Shown here in pieces: positions 1 through 9,204 of a stretch of 64,000 nucleotides of DNA; position 1 is the first letter of the stretch; every line of letters starts with the position of its first letter. A program made the position numbers and the translations under genes. Under the pieces are notes generated by a model. The model ran no database searches. It was not told where the DNA came from and worked only from the letters and a program-made list of their open reading frames with translations. Source of the stretch: CAWJJM01 sp963843275 (GTDB lineage: Bacteria; Acidobacteriota; Thermoanaerobaculia; Multivoradales; JBCCEF01); contig CAWJJM010000012.1 of assembly GCA_963843275.1 (NCBI GenBank), forward strand, positions 1,550,001-1,614,000, given 5' to 3'.

Positions 1-593
1 GGGTCGCGGTAGCGCATGAACACCGTCCGCCCGTCGCCGTCGAGGTCGCGCGGGTGGAGACCCGGCGCCGGCACCGGGCTCGGGTAGGGACGGTCGACCG
101 AGCGGATGTAGCGCCCCTGGTCGAGCGTCGCCTCCACGCCGTCCGGCGTCATCCGCGGCAGCACGTAGACGGTGCGGGTGTCGAGCAGGCGGGTCACCTT
201 CGCGTCCCGGCCGTAGTCGCGCAGCAACGTCCACACGAAGTCGAGCGCCGCCACCCCACCGCCCCACTCGTTGGCGTGCATGTTGCCGTCGACGACGATC
301 GCCGGCTTCTCGGCCGCCGGCCCGGTGGCGCCGGCGGTCAGGGTGAGGAACCACATCTCCCGTCCCTCCGGGGTGCGGCCCAGGCTCTCGATCGTCGCCA
401 GCTCCGGGCGGGCGGCCACCCAGGCCTGGAGCAACGCCGTCATCTCGTCGTAGCGCAGGATGTGGTCGAAGGGCAGCGCCGGCAGCACCGCGCCGGCGGA
501 CTCCGGGGCCGCTGCCGGAGCGGCGGCGGCCGGCAGCGCTGCGAGCAGGCCGGCGAGGACGAGGGCGGGAGCGGAAGAGTGGCGTCGCATCAT
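1..593 (-). CDS. M14 family zinc carboxypeptidase, 3' end cut by window edge
   Basis: The first ~197 residues of a secreted metallocarboxypeptidase are present and the rest lies beyond position 1. The N-terminus is a clear signal peptide (Arg-rich start, then an Ala/Leu core ending in a run of Ala). The mature part has the M14 hallmark NMHANEWGG, whose HxxE supplies two zinc ligands, followed by a stretch on a long Asp-rich loop (RDLDGDG) typical of this family. The start ATG at 593 has AGGAG six bases upstream and overlaps the stop of the upstream regulator gene by four bases (ATGA), so the two are translationally coupled. The protein is predicted to trim C-terminal residues from peptides outside the cytoplasm. 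The family is secure. The substrate is unknown. Confidence 0.88.
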   Translation of the reverse strand, partial: MMRRHSSAPALVLAGLLAALPAAAAPAAAPESAGAVLPALPFDHILRYDEMTALLQAWVAARPELATIESLGRTPEGREMWFLTLTAGATGPAAEKPAIVVDGNMHANEWGGGVAALDFVWTLLRDYGRDAKVTRLLDTRTVYVLPRMTPDGVEATLDQGRYIRSVDRPYPSPVPAPGLHPRDLDGDGRTVFMRYRD

Positions 594-2056
594 GTGTTCT
601 CCTGGGACCGCGGGCGGCCGGGGAGCTCCCGGGCCGCCGTCGCGAGGACCTCGCGCAGTCCCCTGAAGGCCTGTCGCAGGGCGTCGGGCGGGAAGGCGGT
701 GAAGCCGAAGACCAGCCCGGGACGGGTCGGCCCGAGAGCGTAGTCCGACAACGCCGGGACGTCGAACCCGGCCGTGCGCAGGCGCTGCGACCAGGCCGCG
801 TCGTCGGCGCCGGCCGGCAGCAGGCCGATCAGGTTCATGCCGCCGTCGGTGTGCTCGAAGGAGAGCGGCAGCCCGGCGCCCGCGAACAGCTCGAGGAACA
901 GCGCCTGGCGCTCCGCGTAGGCGCGGCGGCAACGCCGGATGTGCGAGTAGAAGGCGCCGGACTCGAGGAACAGGGCCAGCGTCGCCTGGTCGACGAGCGG
1001 CAGGTGGTCGTCGTTGAGGTGCTTGAGCTCGGTGAAGCGCTCGAGGAGCGGGTCGGGCACCACCACGTAGCCGAGGCGCAGCGACGGGAACAGGAGCTTC
1101 GAGAAGGTCCCCGTGTAGATCACCCGGCCGCTGTCGTCGAGGCTCTGCAGGCTGGGCAGGGGCGGCGCGCCGTAGCGCAGCTCGGAGTCGTAGTCGTCCT
1201 CGACGATCCACGACCCGTGGCGGGCAGCGTAGTCGATCAGGGCGAGCCGTCGGTCGAGGGCCAGCGAGACGCCGGTGGGGAACTGGCGCGACGGAGTGGT
1301 GTAGATCAGCGTCATCCGCTCGCCGTCGTCGGGCGGCGGCAGCAGCCCGTGCGCGTCGATCGGCCCGGGGACCACCCGCGCGCCGGCGCTGCGCGAGGCG
1401 AGCCGCGCCTCCACGTAGCCGGGGTCCTCGACGTAGACCCGGTCGCGCGGCCCGAGCAGCAGCGTGGCGAGCAGGAACAGCGCCTGCTGCGAACCCGACG
1501 TCACCACGACCTGGCGGCTGTCGCAGTTCACGCCGCGGTGATCGCGCAGGTAGGTGGCGACCGCCTCGCGCAGCGCCGGCAGCCCGGAGATGCAGGACGC
1601 CTGGTAGCAGAGGAGGTTGCGCCCCTCCTGGCGTAGCGCCCGGCCGCGCATGCGGTTCCACATCAACAGCGGGAACAGGTCCACGTCCGGCTGGCAGGGC
1701 CGGAACGGGCGCGGGCCGCCCAGCGCCGGCCGCGGCGGCGCGGCCGCCCGCCGGGTCGTGCGCCGCGCCGCCGCCGGCGGTCGGGCGGCGCGCGGCCGGC
1801 GGAAGGACGAGCTGACGAAGACCCCGGAGCGCGGCACCGACTCGAGGTACCCCTCGCTGACCAGGCGGTCGTAGGCGTAGACGGCCGTGTTGCGCGACAC
1901 CTCCAACTCGGTCGCCAGGTCGCGGGTCGACGGCAGGGCCTCGCCGGAGGCCAGCTCGCCGCCCTGGATGAGCTCGCGGATCTGGCGCGCGAGCTGCTCC
2001 TGCAAGGTCGCCCGCGCCCCCCGATCGATCGCCAGCCGGCCGCCGAGCCTGCGCAT
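590..2056 (-). CDS. MocR/PdxR-like GntR regulator with aminotransferase-like domain
   Basis: This 488-aa protein has an N-terminal GntR winged helix (residues ~12-82, with LPSTRDLA and SRNTAVYAYDRL) joined by an Arg/Ala/Pro-rich linker (~85-115) to a fold-type I aminotransferase-like domain. The PLP lysine is seen in YTGTFSKLL (K320) and is followed by the usual LRLGY. Members bind PLP and an amino-acid or amine effector and control vitamin B6, GABA or taurine genes. It sits 25 bp after an APC permease gene and overlaps the M14 peptidase start, so it probably controls amino-acid or peptide uptake and use in this operon. The true effector cannot be read from the sequence. Confidence 0.92.
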   Translation of the reverse strand: MRRLGGRLAIDRGARATLQEQLARQIRELIQGGELASGEALPSTRDLATELEVSRNTAVYAYDRLVSEGYLESVPRSGVFVSSSFRRPRAARPPAAARRTTRRAAAPPRPALGGPRPFRPCQPDVDLFPLLMWNRMRGRALRQEGRNLLCYQASCISGLPALREAVATYLRDHRGVNCDSRQVVVTSGSQQALFLLATLLLGPRDRVYVEDPGYVEARLASRSAGARVVPGPIDAHGLLPPPDDGERMTLIYTTPSRQFPTGVSLALDRRLALIDYAARHGSWIVEDDYDSELRYGAPPLPSLQSLDDSGRVIYTGTFSKLLFPSLRLGYVVVPDPLLERFTELKHLNDDHLPLVDQATLALFLESGAFYSHIRRCRRAYAERQALFLELFAGAGLPLSFEHTDGGMNLIGLLPAGADDAAWSQRLRTAGFDVPALSDYALGPTRPGLVFGFTAFPPDALRQAFRGLREVLATAARELPGRPRSQENT

Positions 2057-2081
2057 CGTCCGCTCGCCCCGTTCCCGCGGC

Positions 2082-3457
2082 TCACACCGCCGGCGCGCGC
2101 GCCCGGCCGCGGTCGAGGGCGCGGAAGAGGAAGTAGAGCGGCACCCCCGCCAGGATCAGGCCCACCCCGAGGAGTGCCTGCCAGAAGCTGGCGACGAAGG
2201 TGCTGGCGACGATGCCGGCGGTCGCGACCAGGAAGAACAGCGGCGTCGCCGGATAGCCGACGGACAACGGTAGGGACGCGGCAGCTCCGGCTCGCGGCGC
2301 CGCAGCAGGATCACGGCACCCACCGCCAGGCCGTAGAAGATCCAGGCGGTGAAGACGTACGAGGTGAAGAGCTGCTGGAAGGTCCCCACCAGGGTGAAGA
2401 CGGCCGCGAAGAGGCCCTGGGCCACGGTCGCCACCACCGGCGTGTGGAAGCGCGGACTGACGCGGCCGAACGAACGGAAGAACAGGCCGTCGCGGGCCAT
2501 CGCCAGGCTGACCCGGGCGGCGCCGAGGAGGATGCCGTTGATCGCCCCCAGGATGGAGACGGCGATGAGCAGCGACAGCAGCACCGAGGCCCCCGCCCCC
2601 AACGCCCGCTCGACGGCGAGGGCGGCGACCCGGTCGGTGCCGCGCAGGCTCGCCACCGGCAGCACGGCGTAGTACGCCACGTTGACGAGCAGGTAGATCG
2701 CCATCGTCAGGCTGGTGCCGATCACCAGGCTGCGCGGGATGGTGCGCTCGGGGTCGCGGACCTCGCCGGCGGCGAAGGAGACGAAGTGCCAGCCGTCGTA
2801 GGCCCACAGGACCGCCACCAGCGCCACACCCACCGCCACCGGCGACCAGCCGCCGGCGCGCGGCGCCCAGTCCGCGGCGACCAGCGCCGCGCTGCCGCGC
2901 AGGTAGAGGGCGGCGGTCATCGCAGCGATGCCGGCCACCTTCAGGGCGGTGAGCGCGTTCTGGGTCCACTTCCCTACCGCCACCCCGAGGCAGTTGACGA
3001 CCACGAAGACCGCCAGGCAGGCGAGCTGGAGCAGTTTCTGGCCGCCCGCCGAGAGACCCAGCAGCGGCCCGGCGTAGAGGCCGATCGCCGCCGCCAGCGT
3101 CGCCAGGCCGCCGGCGTGGATCAGGGCCATGGCGCTCCAGCCGTACACGAAGCCGACGCCGGGGCCGTAGGCGCGGGTAAGGTAGACGTAGAGACCACCG
3201 GCGTCGGGCAGCGCCGCCCCGAGCTCGCTCAGCGCCACCGCCCCGCACAGGCTGAGCACGCCGCCGAGGATCCACACCCCGACCACCGCCGCCAGCGAGG
3301 TGAGCTGGAGGGCGATCGCCCCGGCCATCAGGAAGATGCCCGAGCCCACCATGATCCCCAGGATGAGCGACACCGAGTCCCACAGGCCGAGGGCGCGGAC
3401 CAGGCCGGCGGAGTGCGCCGTCCGGCCGGGCGCCGGCGCCGCGGCCGGCGCGGTCAC
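2082..3457 (-). CDS. APC-superfamily amino acid permease, frameshifted near the 3' end
   Basis: An integral membrane amino-acid/polyamine transporter of about 458 aa with ~12 hydrophobic segments. The first helix carries the APC signature (SLILGIMVGSGIF), and AGEVRDPERTIPRS matches the conserved loop after TM6. The likely start is GTG 3457, which overlaps the PaiB-like stop (GTGA). The reading frame changes at about 2265-2277: one frame ends in ELPRPYRCP, and the expected continuation GYPATPLFFLVATAG lies in another frame and runs to the stop at 2082. The total length is one base short of a multiple of three, so one added base would repair it. A sequencing or assembly indel is the simplest explanation, although a recent inactivating mutation cannot be excluded. 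Confidence 0.85.
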
Positions 3458-4101
3458 GCCGTCCCCCGCTCCGGCCGGCCGGCGTTGGCACGGCGCACCG
3501 CCTCGCCGAGAGCGCGCCGGCCGGCGTCGGGCGACGCCACCAGGTGGTCCGCCACCGCCAGGGCGTCGGCGAGCGGCTCGTCCTGGCCGAGCTTGAACTT
3601 CGCCTCGAGGCGCTCGATCTCCAGCTCGAAGCCGACGATCGCCGGCAGCCGCCGGGTGATCTCGGTGTGCGGGATCTCGTCCATCCGCCAGCCGTCGGGG
3701 AGCGGCGCCTCCATGCGGTCGTTGAGCACCGCGAGCGACGCCTCGAGCTGCGCCGTCGACTGCTCGCTCAGCCGACCGTAGCAGTGAACCGCCGTGTAGT
3801 AGTAGGTCCCGGGCATGTCCCGGTTCGGGTACCAGGTGGGGGTGACGTAGCCCCAGGGCCCCTCGAACACCGCCAGGCTGGGCTCGCGGGCGGCGAACAG
3901 GGCATGGGCGTGGGCGTTGGCGCGGGCCAGGTGCCCGACCAGCACCCCGTGCGCCCCCCGCCCGCGGTCGACCAGCAGCGGCAGGTTGGTGGCCAACGGC
4001 CCGGCCTCGCCGTTGGTGACCAGCAGCGCCCACGGGTGCGCGTCGATCAGGTCGTAGACCTCTTCGCGGGCCTGCGGCCGCCAGCAGGATCGGACGAACA
4101 T
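3454..4101 (-). CDS. PaiB-like FMN-binding negative transcriptional regulator
   Basis: This 215-aa protein matches the PaiB family over its whole length. It has the N-terminal HPWALLVTNGEAGPLATNLPLL segment, a GHLARANAHAHAL motif, the FEGPWGYVTPTWYPN block and the C-terminal AIVGFELEIERLEAKFKLGQ block. The fold is a split barrel that binds a flavin. The Bacillus member represses sporulation and protease genes, but most members are uncharacterised. It is the first gene of a minus-strand run and its stop overlaps the GTG start of the permease, so both are made from one message. It is either a regulator of the operon or a flavin-dependent enzyme of the same fold. Confidence 0.88.
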   Translation of the reverse strand: MFVRSCWRPQAREEVYDLIDAHPWALLVTNGEAGPLATNLPLLVDRGRGAHGVLVGHLARANAHAHALFAAREPSLAVFEGPWGYVTPTWYPNRDMPGTYYYTAVHCYGRLSEQSTAQLEASLAVLNDRMEAPLPDGWRMDEIPHTEITRRLPAIVGFELEIERLEAKFKLGQDEPLADALAVADHLVASPDAGRRALGEAVRRANAGRPERGTA

Positions 4102-4369
4102 GGAACCCTATCCTGCCGTCGCGGCTGGTGCGTGTAAAGACCCAGGATCGGATCGTTCGATGGATCCAGACGGCCGGACCGCCGCCACTCTCCCCAGATC
4201 CGACGCTGCTCCCGCACCGGCACACTGGCACCATCGATAGGTCCTTCTCTGGCTCTTGCTTGATACCAACCGCGGTGCCAGCATGCTCTCCAGGTCTTCA
4301 GGTTCCGCGACCGCCCCGAGCAGATTCGGAGCGCCGGTCGAACGATCGAGGAATAGGAAGGAGCTCGAG
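4102..4369. promoter_or_regulatory. Divergent intergenic region between the PaiB-like gene and the TonB receptor gene
   Basis: A 268-bp gap separates two divergently read genes, so it must carry promoters for both. It is less G+C-rich than its surroundings. On the plus side a strong ribosome binding site (AGGAAGGAG) lies six to seven bases before the receptor start at 4370. I could not identify a convincing Fur-type operator or riboswitch. Confidence 0.4.
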
Positions 4370-6760
4370 ATGAGACGCGCAGTCGCCCTCACCCTCCTCA
4401 CCCTGGCGCCGGTTCTGGCGACCGCCCAGGGGCCCGCCGCGGCCGCGCCGGAGACGTCGCTGTCGTTCGTGGAATCGTGCCGCCCGAATCCGGACGCGCC
4501 GCGGGTCCCGCTGACGGGCACGGTGACCGACCCCACCGAGGCCCCGGTTCCCGGCGCCTCCGTCACCCTGCGCTGCGGCGACTTCCGCCAGGAGGCGCGC
4601 ACCCTCGGCGATGGCAGCTACCGCATCGTCGTCCCCGCCGGCGCCTACCAGCTCGACGTCGACGCACCCGGCTTCCAGACCTGGGTCGACACGCTCGAGC
4701 TCGCCGAAGCGGGCCCCGAGGAGCGCGACGTCACCCTCCAGGTGGGCGCCTTCTCCAGCATCGTGACAGTGGCGGAGAAGGGCGGCTTCGTGGCGGCGTC
4801 GTCGACCACGGCGACCAAGACCGACGCCCCGTTGATCGAGATCCCGCAGTCGGTGTCGGTGATCACCCTCGATCAGCTCACCTCCCGCAATGTGCAGACC
4901 GTGAACGAGGCGATCCGCTACACCGGCGGCGTCGACGTCGACACCTACGGCACCGAGTCGCGCTACGACTGGATCAACATCCGCGGCTTCGACCAGTCGA
5001 CCTACGGGCTGTACCGCGACAACTCGCGCTGGCAGAGCGGCCAGGTCTCGGGCCAGATCGACCCCTACATGCTGCAGGAGGTCGACGTCGTCAAGGGGCC
5101 GAGCTCGGTCCTCTACGGCCAGAACCAGCCCGGCGGGCTGGTCAACCTGGTCACCAAGCGGCCGCCCTCGCGGCAGCTCGGCGAGGTGGTGCTGAACTAC
5201 GGCTCCTTCGACCGCATGCAGGCGCAGGTCGACGTCGGCGGACCGATCGATCCGGGCGGCCGATGGTCGTACCGGCTCACCGGGCTGGTGCGGCAGAGCG
5301 ACACCCAGGTCGACCACGTTCCGGACGACCGCTGGTTCGTCGCCCCGGCGCTGACCTGGACGCCGAGCGCCGCCACCACCTGGACCCTGCTCGCCGACTA
5401 TCAGCGCGACGAGACCGGGTGGAGCCAGTTCCTACCCTCACAGGGCACCTTCCGCCCCAACCCCAACGGCAAGATCCCCCGCGACACCTTCACCGGCGAG
5501 CCGGGCTACGACTTCTTCGACCGTGACCAGTGGTCGGTGGGGAGCCTGTTCGAGCACCGCATCAACGACACCTGGACGGTGCGCAACACGCTGCGCTACT
5601 CGAGCATCGACTACGAGGGCAAGAACGTCTTCGGCGGCGGGCTGCAGAGCGACCTGCGGACGCTGAACCGCTACGGCTTCGGCAACTCGCTCGACCTCGA
5701 CCTGTTCACCATGGACACCAACGCCTACGTCCAGGTGGCGACCGGCCGGGTCGAGCACTCGATCCTCTTCGGCGTCGACTACTCCGACTCGACCTCGACC
5801 ATCGTCAGCGGCTTCGCCGGAGCGCCGCCGATCGACATCTACCACCCCGTCTACGGCGCCCAGATCCCCGACCTGTTCACCTACTACGACACCCGCCAGC
5901 CGGTGACGCTGCTCGGGATCTACGCCCAGGACCAGATGAAGTTCGGGCCGAAGCTGGTGGTCACCGCGGCGGCGCGCCACGACTCCACCGACATCACCAC
6001 CGACGACCGCATCGCCGGCACCAAGATCAAGCAGGATCCGAGCTCGGTCACCGGACGGCTCGGGCTCAGCTACCTGACCGACGTGGGGCTGGCGCCCTAC
6101 GTCTCCTACTCCACCTCGTTCCTGCCGGTCACCGGCGTCGACTTCTACGGCAAGCCGTACGACCCGACCGAGGGCGAGCAGATCGAGGGCGGCCTGAAGT
6201 TCCAGCCCAGGTCCTCGAACAGCTTCCTCACCGCGTCGGTCTTCGAGATCACCCAGACCAACGTCCAGGTGCCCGACCCGGTGAACCCGCTCAACACGCT
6301 GCAGCAGGGCGAGGTGCGGTCGCGCGGGGTCGAGCTCGAGGCGGTCGGCAACGTGGCCCGCGGCCTGAACTTCAACGCCGCCTACTCCTATCTCGACCAG
6401 GAGGTCACCCGCAGCACCAAGCCGGGGATCGAGGGCAAGCGGCCGCCGCTGGCCCCCGACCAGCTCTTCTCGGCCGGCGGCGAGTACACCGTCACCCGCG
6501 GTCCGCTGACCGGGGTCGGCTTCGGCGCCGGGGTGCGCTACGTCGGATCGCGGGCCGGCGACGAGGCCAACACCATCGAGGTGCCGTCGTACACCCTCTT
6601 CGACGCTTCGGTTCGTTACCTGTGGCGCGACATGGAGTTCCTGCTCAGCGGCACCAACCTCACCGACAAGACCTACGTGGCGGTGTGCACCTCGCCCGAC
6701 TACTGCAACTACGGCAGCGCCCGCAAGTTGATCGCCACGGTCCGCTATCGTTTCCGGTAG
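4370..6760 (+). CDS. TonB-dependent (siderophore-type) outer-membrane receptor with carboxypeptidase-regulatory N-domain
   Basis: This 796-aa outer-membrane receptor has four parts. A signal peptide spans residues 1-25. A carboxypeptidase-regulatory/Ig-like domain follows (~45-135, with GTVTDPTEAPVPGASVTL and GSYRIVVPAG). The plug domain starts at ~155 (IEIPQSVSVITLDQL, then INIRGFDQSTYGLYRDN and VVKGPSSVLYGQNQPGGLVN). A 22-strand-type barrel ends in an aromatic residue pair (VRYRFR). The IPQSVSV and GLYRDN wording is that of siderophore receptors (FhuA/FpvA type), so a ferric chelate is the likely ligand. The extra N-terminal domain is typical of Acidobacteriota and Bacteroidota. The ATG at 4370 was chosen over an upstream in-frame ATG because of AGGAAGGAG and the signal peptide. 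No tonB or exb genes lie nearby. Confidence 0.92.
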   Translation: MRRAVALTLLTLAPVLATAQGPAAAAPETSLSFVESCRPNPDAPRVPLTGTVTDPTEAPVPGASVTLRCGDFRQEARTLGDGSYRIVVPAGAYQLDVDAPGFQTWVDTLELAEAGPEERDVTLQVGAFSSIVTVAEKGGFVAASSTTATKTDAPLIEIPQSVSVITLDQLTSRNVQTVNEAIRYTGGVDVDTYGTESRYDWINIRGFDQSTYGLYRDNSRWQSGQVSGQIDPYMLQEVDVVKGPSSVLYGQNQPGGLVNLVTKRPPSRQLGEVVLNYGSFDRMQAQVDVGGPIDPGGRWSYRLTGLVRQSDTQVDHVPDDRWFVAPALTWTPSAATTWTLLADYQRDETGWSQFLPSQGTFRPNPNGKIPRDTFTGEPGYDFFDRDQWSVGSLFEHRINDTWTVRNTLRYSSIDYEGKNVFGGGLQSDLRTLNRYGFGNSLDLDLFTMDTNAYVQVATGRVEHSILFGVDYSDSTSTIVSGFAGAPPIDIYHPVYGAQIPDLFTYYDTRQPVTLLGIYAQDQMKFGPKLVVTAAARHDSTDITTDDRIAGTKIKQDPSSVTGRLGLSYLTDVGLAPYVSYSTSFLPVTGVDFYGKPYDPTEGEQIEGGLKFQPRSSNSFLTASVFEITQTNVQVPDPVNPLNTLQQGEVRSRGVELEAVGNVARGLNFNAAYSYLDQEVTRSTKPGIEGKRPPLAPDQLFSAGGEYTVTRGPLTGVGFGAGVRYVGSRAGDEANTIEVPSYTLFDASVRYLWRDMEFLLSGTNLTDKTYVAVCTSPDYCNYGSARKLIATVRYRFR

Positions 6761-6768
6761 GGAGGGGC

Positions 6769-6794
6769 GGCCCGCGTCCTCCGGGGCGCGGGCC
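6769..6794 (+). terminator. Hairpin downstream of the TonB receptor gene
   Basis: An 8-bp perfect stem (ggcccgcg at 6769-6776 with cgcgggcc at 6787-6794) encloses a 10-base loop nine bases after the receptor stop. There is no U-tract, as is common in very GC-rich genomes, so termination is inferred from position and strength only. Confidence 0.45.
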
Positions 6795-6869
6795 CGGCGC
6801 CGTCGCCCCGTCGCGTCCTCACGCCGCGGCGGGGCGGCGGCGCCCCCTACCGTCCGTCCCACCCCCGCG

Positions 6870-7850
6870 ATGAGCGCCGCGCCCGACCCGCCGCACCCGC
6901 CCGCCGACGAGCTCGACCCCGACGTGCGGCGCTTCGTCCGCGCGTCGGGGGCCGCCTGGGCGGCGCACCCCGACCTCGGCACCGTCTCGCCCGCGGAGGC
7001 GCGGCGGATCGCCGAGGCGGTCCGCGCCCCCTGGGTGCGCGGCGGCCCCCGGATGGCGGCGCGGCGCGAGCACCGCGTCGACACGCCCGGGGGGGCGGTG
7101 CGGCTCCGCTGCTACCACCCCGTCGCCACCGACCGGCCGCAGCCGGCGCTGATCGCGCTCCACGGCGGCGGCTGGACGCTGTTCAGCCTCGACAGCTACG
7201 ACCGGGTGATGCGCGAGCTCGCGGCGCGGGCCGGGATCGTGGTCGTTGGGGTCGACTACGCGCTGGCCCCGGAGGCGAAGTACCCGGTGGCCCTCGACCA
7301 GGTCCGCGCCGTCGTCCGCCACCTCGCCGCGGAGGGCGCCGCGCTCGGCGTCGACCCCCGCCGGCTCGCGCTCGGTGGGGACTCGGCCGGCGCCAACCTG
7401 GCGCTGGCCGCGGCGCTGGCGCTGCGGGACGCGGGCCGCGGGGAGATCCTGCGTGCCCTGACCCTCCACTACGGGGTCTTCGCGCGCCGCTCCTCCCCCG
7501 AGGCGGAGCGCCGCTTCGGCGGCCCGGGCCACATGCTCACCAGCGCCGAGATGGAGGGCTTCTGGGGCAACTACCTGCGCTCCGAGAGCGACGCCGACGA
7601 CCCCCTGGTCTGCCCGCTGCGCGCCGACCTGCGCGGTCTCCCCCCGACGTTGCTGGTGGTCCCGGAGTGCGATCTGCTGGCCGAGCAGAGCCTGCGGCTC
7701 GGCGAGCTGCTGCGCGGCGCCGGCGTCCCCGCCCGCCTGGAGGTCTACCGCGGGGCCTGCCACTCGTTTCTCGAGGCGGTCTCGATCTCAGCCCTCGCCT
7801 CGCGGGCGCTCGACGACGTGTCCGGCTGGCTCGCCGAGCGCCTCGGCTAG
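6870..7850 (+). CDS. Alpha/beta hydrolase, HSL-type esterase
   Basis: This 326-aa cytoplasmic hydrolase of the hormone-sensitive-lipase family has the oxyanion motif HGGG at residues 98-101 and the nucleophile in GGDSAGAN (Ser172). The triad is completed by Asp268 (VVPECDLLAEQ) and His298 (GACHSF), so the active site looks complete. It should hydrolyse short-chain acyl esters. The family also covers acetyl-xylan and drug esterases, and the natural substrate cannot be told. It lies alone between the TonB receptor and a convergent MBL gene. The start has no strong Shine-Dalgarno, but the N-terminal cap helices expected of the family begin soon after it. Confidence 0.9.
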   Translation: MSAAPDPPHPPADELDPDVRRFVRASGAAWAAHPDLGTVSPAEARRIAEAVRAPWVRGGPRMAARREHRVDTPGGAVRLRCYHPVATDRPQPALIALHGGGWTLFSLDSYDRVMRELAARAGIVVVGVDYALAPEAKYPVALDQVRAVVRHLAAEGAALGVDPRRLALGGDSAGANLALAAALALRDAGRGEILRALTLHYGVFARRSSPEAERRFGGPGHMLTSAEMEGFWGNYLRSESDADDPLVCPLRADLRGLPPTLLVVPECDLLAEQSLRLGELLRGAGVPARLEVYRGACHSFLEAVSISALASRALDDVSGWLAERLG

Positions 7851-7868
7851 GGCGCGGCGCCGGGCGCC

Positions 7869-7880
7869 GCCCCCGGGGGC
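7869..7880. terminator. GC palindrome between convergent genes
   Basis: The palindrome gcccccgggggc sits in a short, very GC-rich gap between the esterase stop (7850) and the convergent MBL stop (7895). It could form a short bidirectional terminator hairpin. No U-tract is seen, so support is positional. Confidence 0.3.
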
Positions 7881-7894
7881 GCCCCGGACGGCCG

Positions 7895-8836
7895 TCAGTA
7901 CCGCCCGAGGTCCTTGCCCACCACCACCTCGCCGCCGTAGCCGCCCTCGCGGATGCCGGCGAGGAGCTCGTCCTCGGTGGCGCCGCGGAAGCCCACGTGG
8001 GTGAGCACCAGGAGCTTCGGGCGGGCGCGGGCCGCCAGCGCGCCGAGCTCGACGTCGGAGGTGTGGAAGCTCTCGAGGTACTGCGGCCAGAGCTCGCCGC
8101 CGGGGCGGTCCTCCGGGGCGACGCGCAGGTGGGGATACGCCTCGTGCACCAGGACGTCGACCCCGCGGGCGGCCTTCTCGAGCTGCGGCGCCGGGCGGGT
8201 GTCGCCGGAGATCACGATCGAGCGGTCGGGGGTGTCGACGCGGTAGCCGTAGGCGTGCTTCCAGCTCCCGTGGAGCACCGGGATGGCGGTCACCCGCACC
8301 CCGTCGCGGTCGTAGACCACGCCGGGGCCGACCTCGTGCACGTCGACCCGCTCGCCGCCGGCGACCTCGCGCTCGAGCCCCGCGGTGCGGATCTCGATGT
8401 CCTCCGCCCAGGCCGCCATCAGGTGGGCGGTCATCGCCGCCAGGCCGGGCGGCCCGTAGACGTCGAAGGGGGCCGCCCGCCGCATCAGCCACGAGGTCAG
8501 GATCAGATCCGGGTAGCCGAGCGTGTGGTCGCTGTGCAGGTGGGTGACGAAGAGGGCCGTCACCCCGCCGATCGGCAACCCCGCCGCGTTGAGCTGCCGC
8601 TCGACCCCGACGCCGGCGTCGAAGAGGAACACCCGCGGGCCGACGACGACCGCGGTGGCCGGGCCCTGGCGGGCCGGGTCGGGGTAGGGGGTGCCGGTGC
8701 CGAGCAGGACCACCTCCGTCCGCACCGCCGCGGGGGCGGCGGCCGGCGGCGGCGGGTCCTGTCGGGGCGCCGCCGCAGCCGGCAGGGCCAGGGCGGCGCT
8801 GAGCAGGAGGGCGGCGAACGGCGCGACATCGGTCAT
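7895..8836 (-). CDS. Secreted MBL-fold hydrolase, RNase Z/arylsulfatase-like
   Basis: A 313-aa metallo-beta-lactamase-fold enzyme with an N-terminal signal peptide (hydrophobic residues ~6-23) followed by a Pro/Ala spacer. The mature part starts with LLGTGTPYPDPARQGPATAV, the tRNase Z/AtsA-type opening. It carries the di-zinc motif HLHSDH (99-104), then VLHGSWKHAYGYR, ISGDTRP and LVLTHV, which supply the remaining ligands. Export rules out tRNA processing. The nearest enzymes are periplasmic arylsulfatase or phosphodiesterase-like members of this subgroup. It is convergent with the esterase gene and has no obvious operon partners. The start lacks a clear ribosome binding site but gives a proper signal peptide. 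Confidence 0.87.
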   Translation of the reverse strand: MTDVAPFAALLLSAALALPAAAAPRQDPPPPAAAPAAVRTEVVLLGTGTPYPDPARQGPATAVVVGPRVFLFDAGVGVERQLNAAGLPIGGVTALFVTHLHSDHTLGYPDLILTSWLMRRAAPFDVYGPPGLAAMTAHLMAAWAEDIEIRTAGLEREVAGGERVDVHEVGPGVVYDRDGVRVTAIPVLHGSWKHAYGYRVDTPDRSIVISGDTRPAPQLEKAARGVDVLVHEAYPHLRVAPEDRPGGELWPQYLESFHTSDVELGALAARARPKLLVLTHVGFRGATEDELLAGIREGGYGGEVVVGKDLGRY

Positions 8837-8922
8837 GTGCGGCGATCGTACCCGCGCCCGGGGCGGCTTGCCAGCCGCGGGCCGGCGGAGGCGGAGGACC
8901 CCGCGGCGGCTAGACTCGGCGC

Positions 8923-9204
8923 ATGTGCCGCAACATCAAGCGCCTGCACCACCTCGACCCGCCCGCCACCCGCGCCGAGATCCGCGACGCCGCCCTGCAG
9001 TTCGCGCGCAAGATCAGCGGCCGCAGTCCCTCGGCGGCCAGCGCCGCCGCCTTCGACCGGGCGGTCGGCGAGATCGCCGCGGCCAGCGAGCGCTTCCTGG
9101 CCGCGCTGAGCACTCCCGGCGCCCCGCGGAGCCGCGAGGAGCTGGCGGCGCGCGCGAGGGCCCGGCGGGCCGCCGCTCAGTCCTCCCCCACCCGCAGGTC
9201 GTAG
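8923..9204 (+). CDS. DUF2277 family small protein
   Basis: This 93-aa protein matches DUF2277. It opens with MCRNIKRLHHLDPPAT and continues with EIRDAALQFARKISG and AAFDRAVGEIAAAS, the conserved blocks of the family. The conserved CRNI near the start supports the chosen ATG. The function is unknown. Members are short, soluble and widespread in actinobacteria, acidobacteria and proteobacteria. Its last 28 bases overlap the 3' end of the convergent anti-sigma gene, so the non-conserved tail after ARARARR may simply reflect read-through to the first stop. Confidence 0.85.
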   Translation: MCRNIKRLHHLDPPATRAEIRDAALQFARKISGRSPSAASAAAFDRAVGEIAAASERFLAALSTPGAPRSREELAARARARRAAAQSSPTRRS

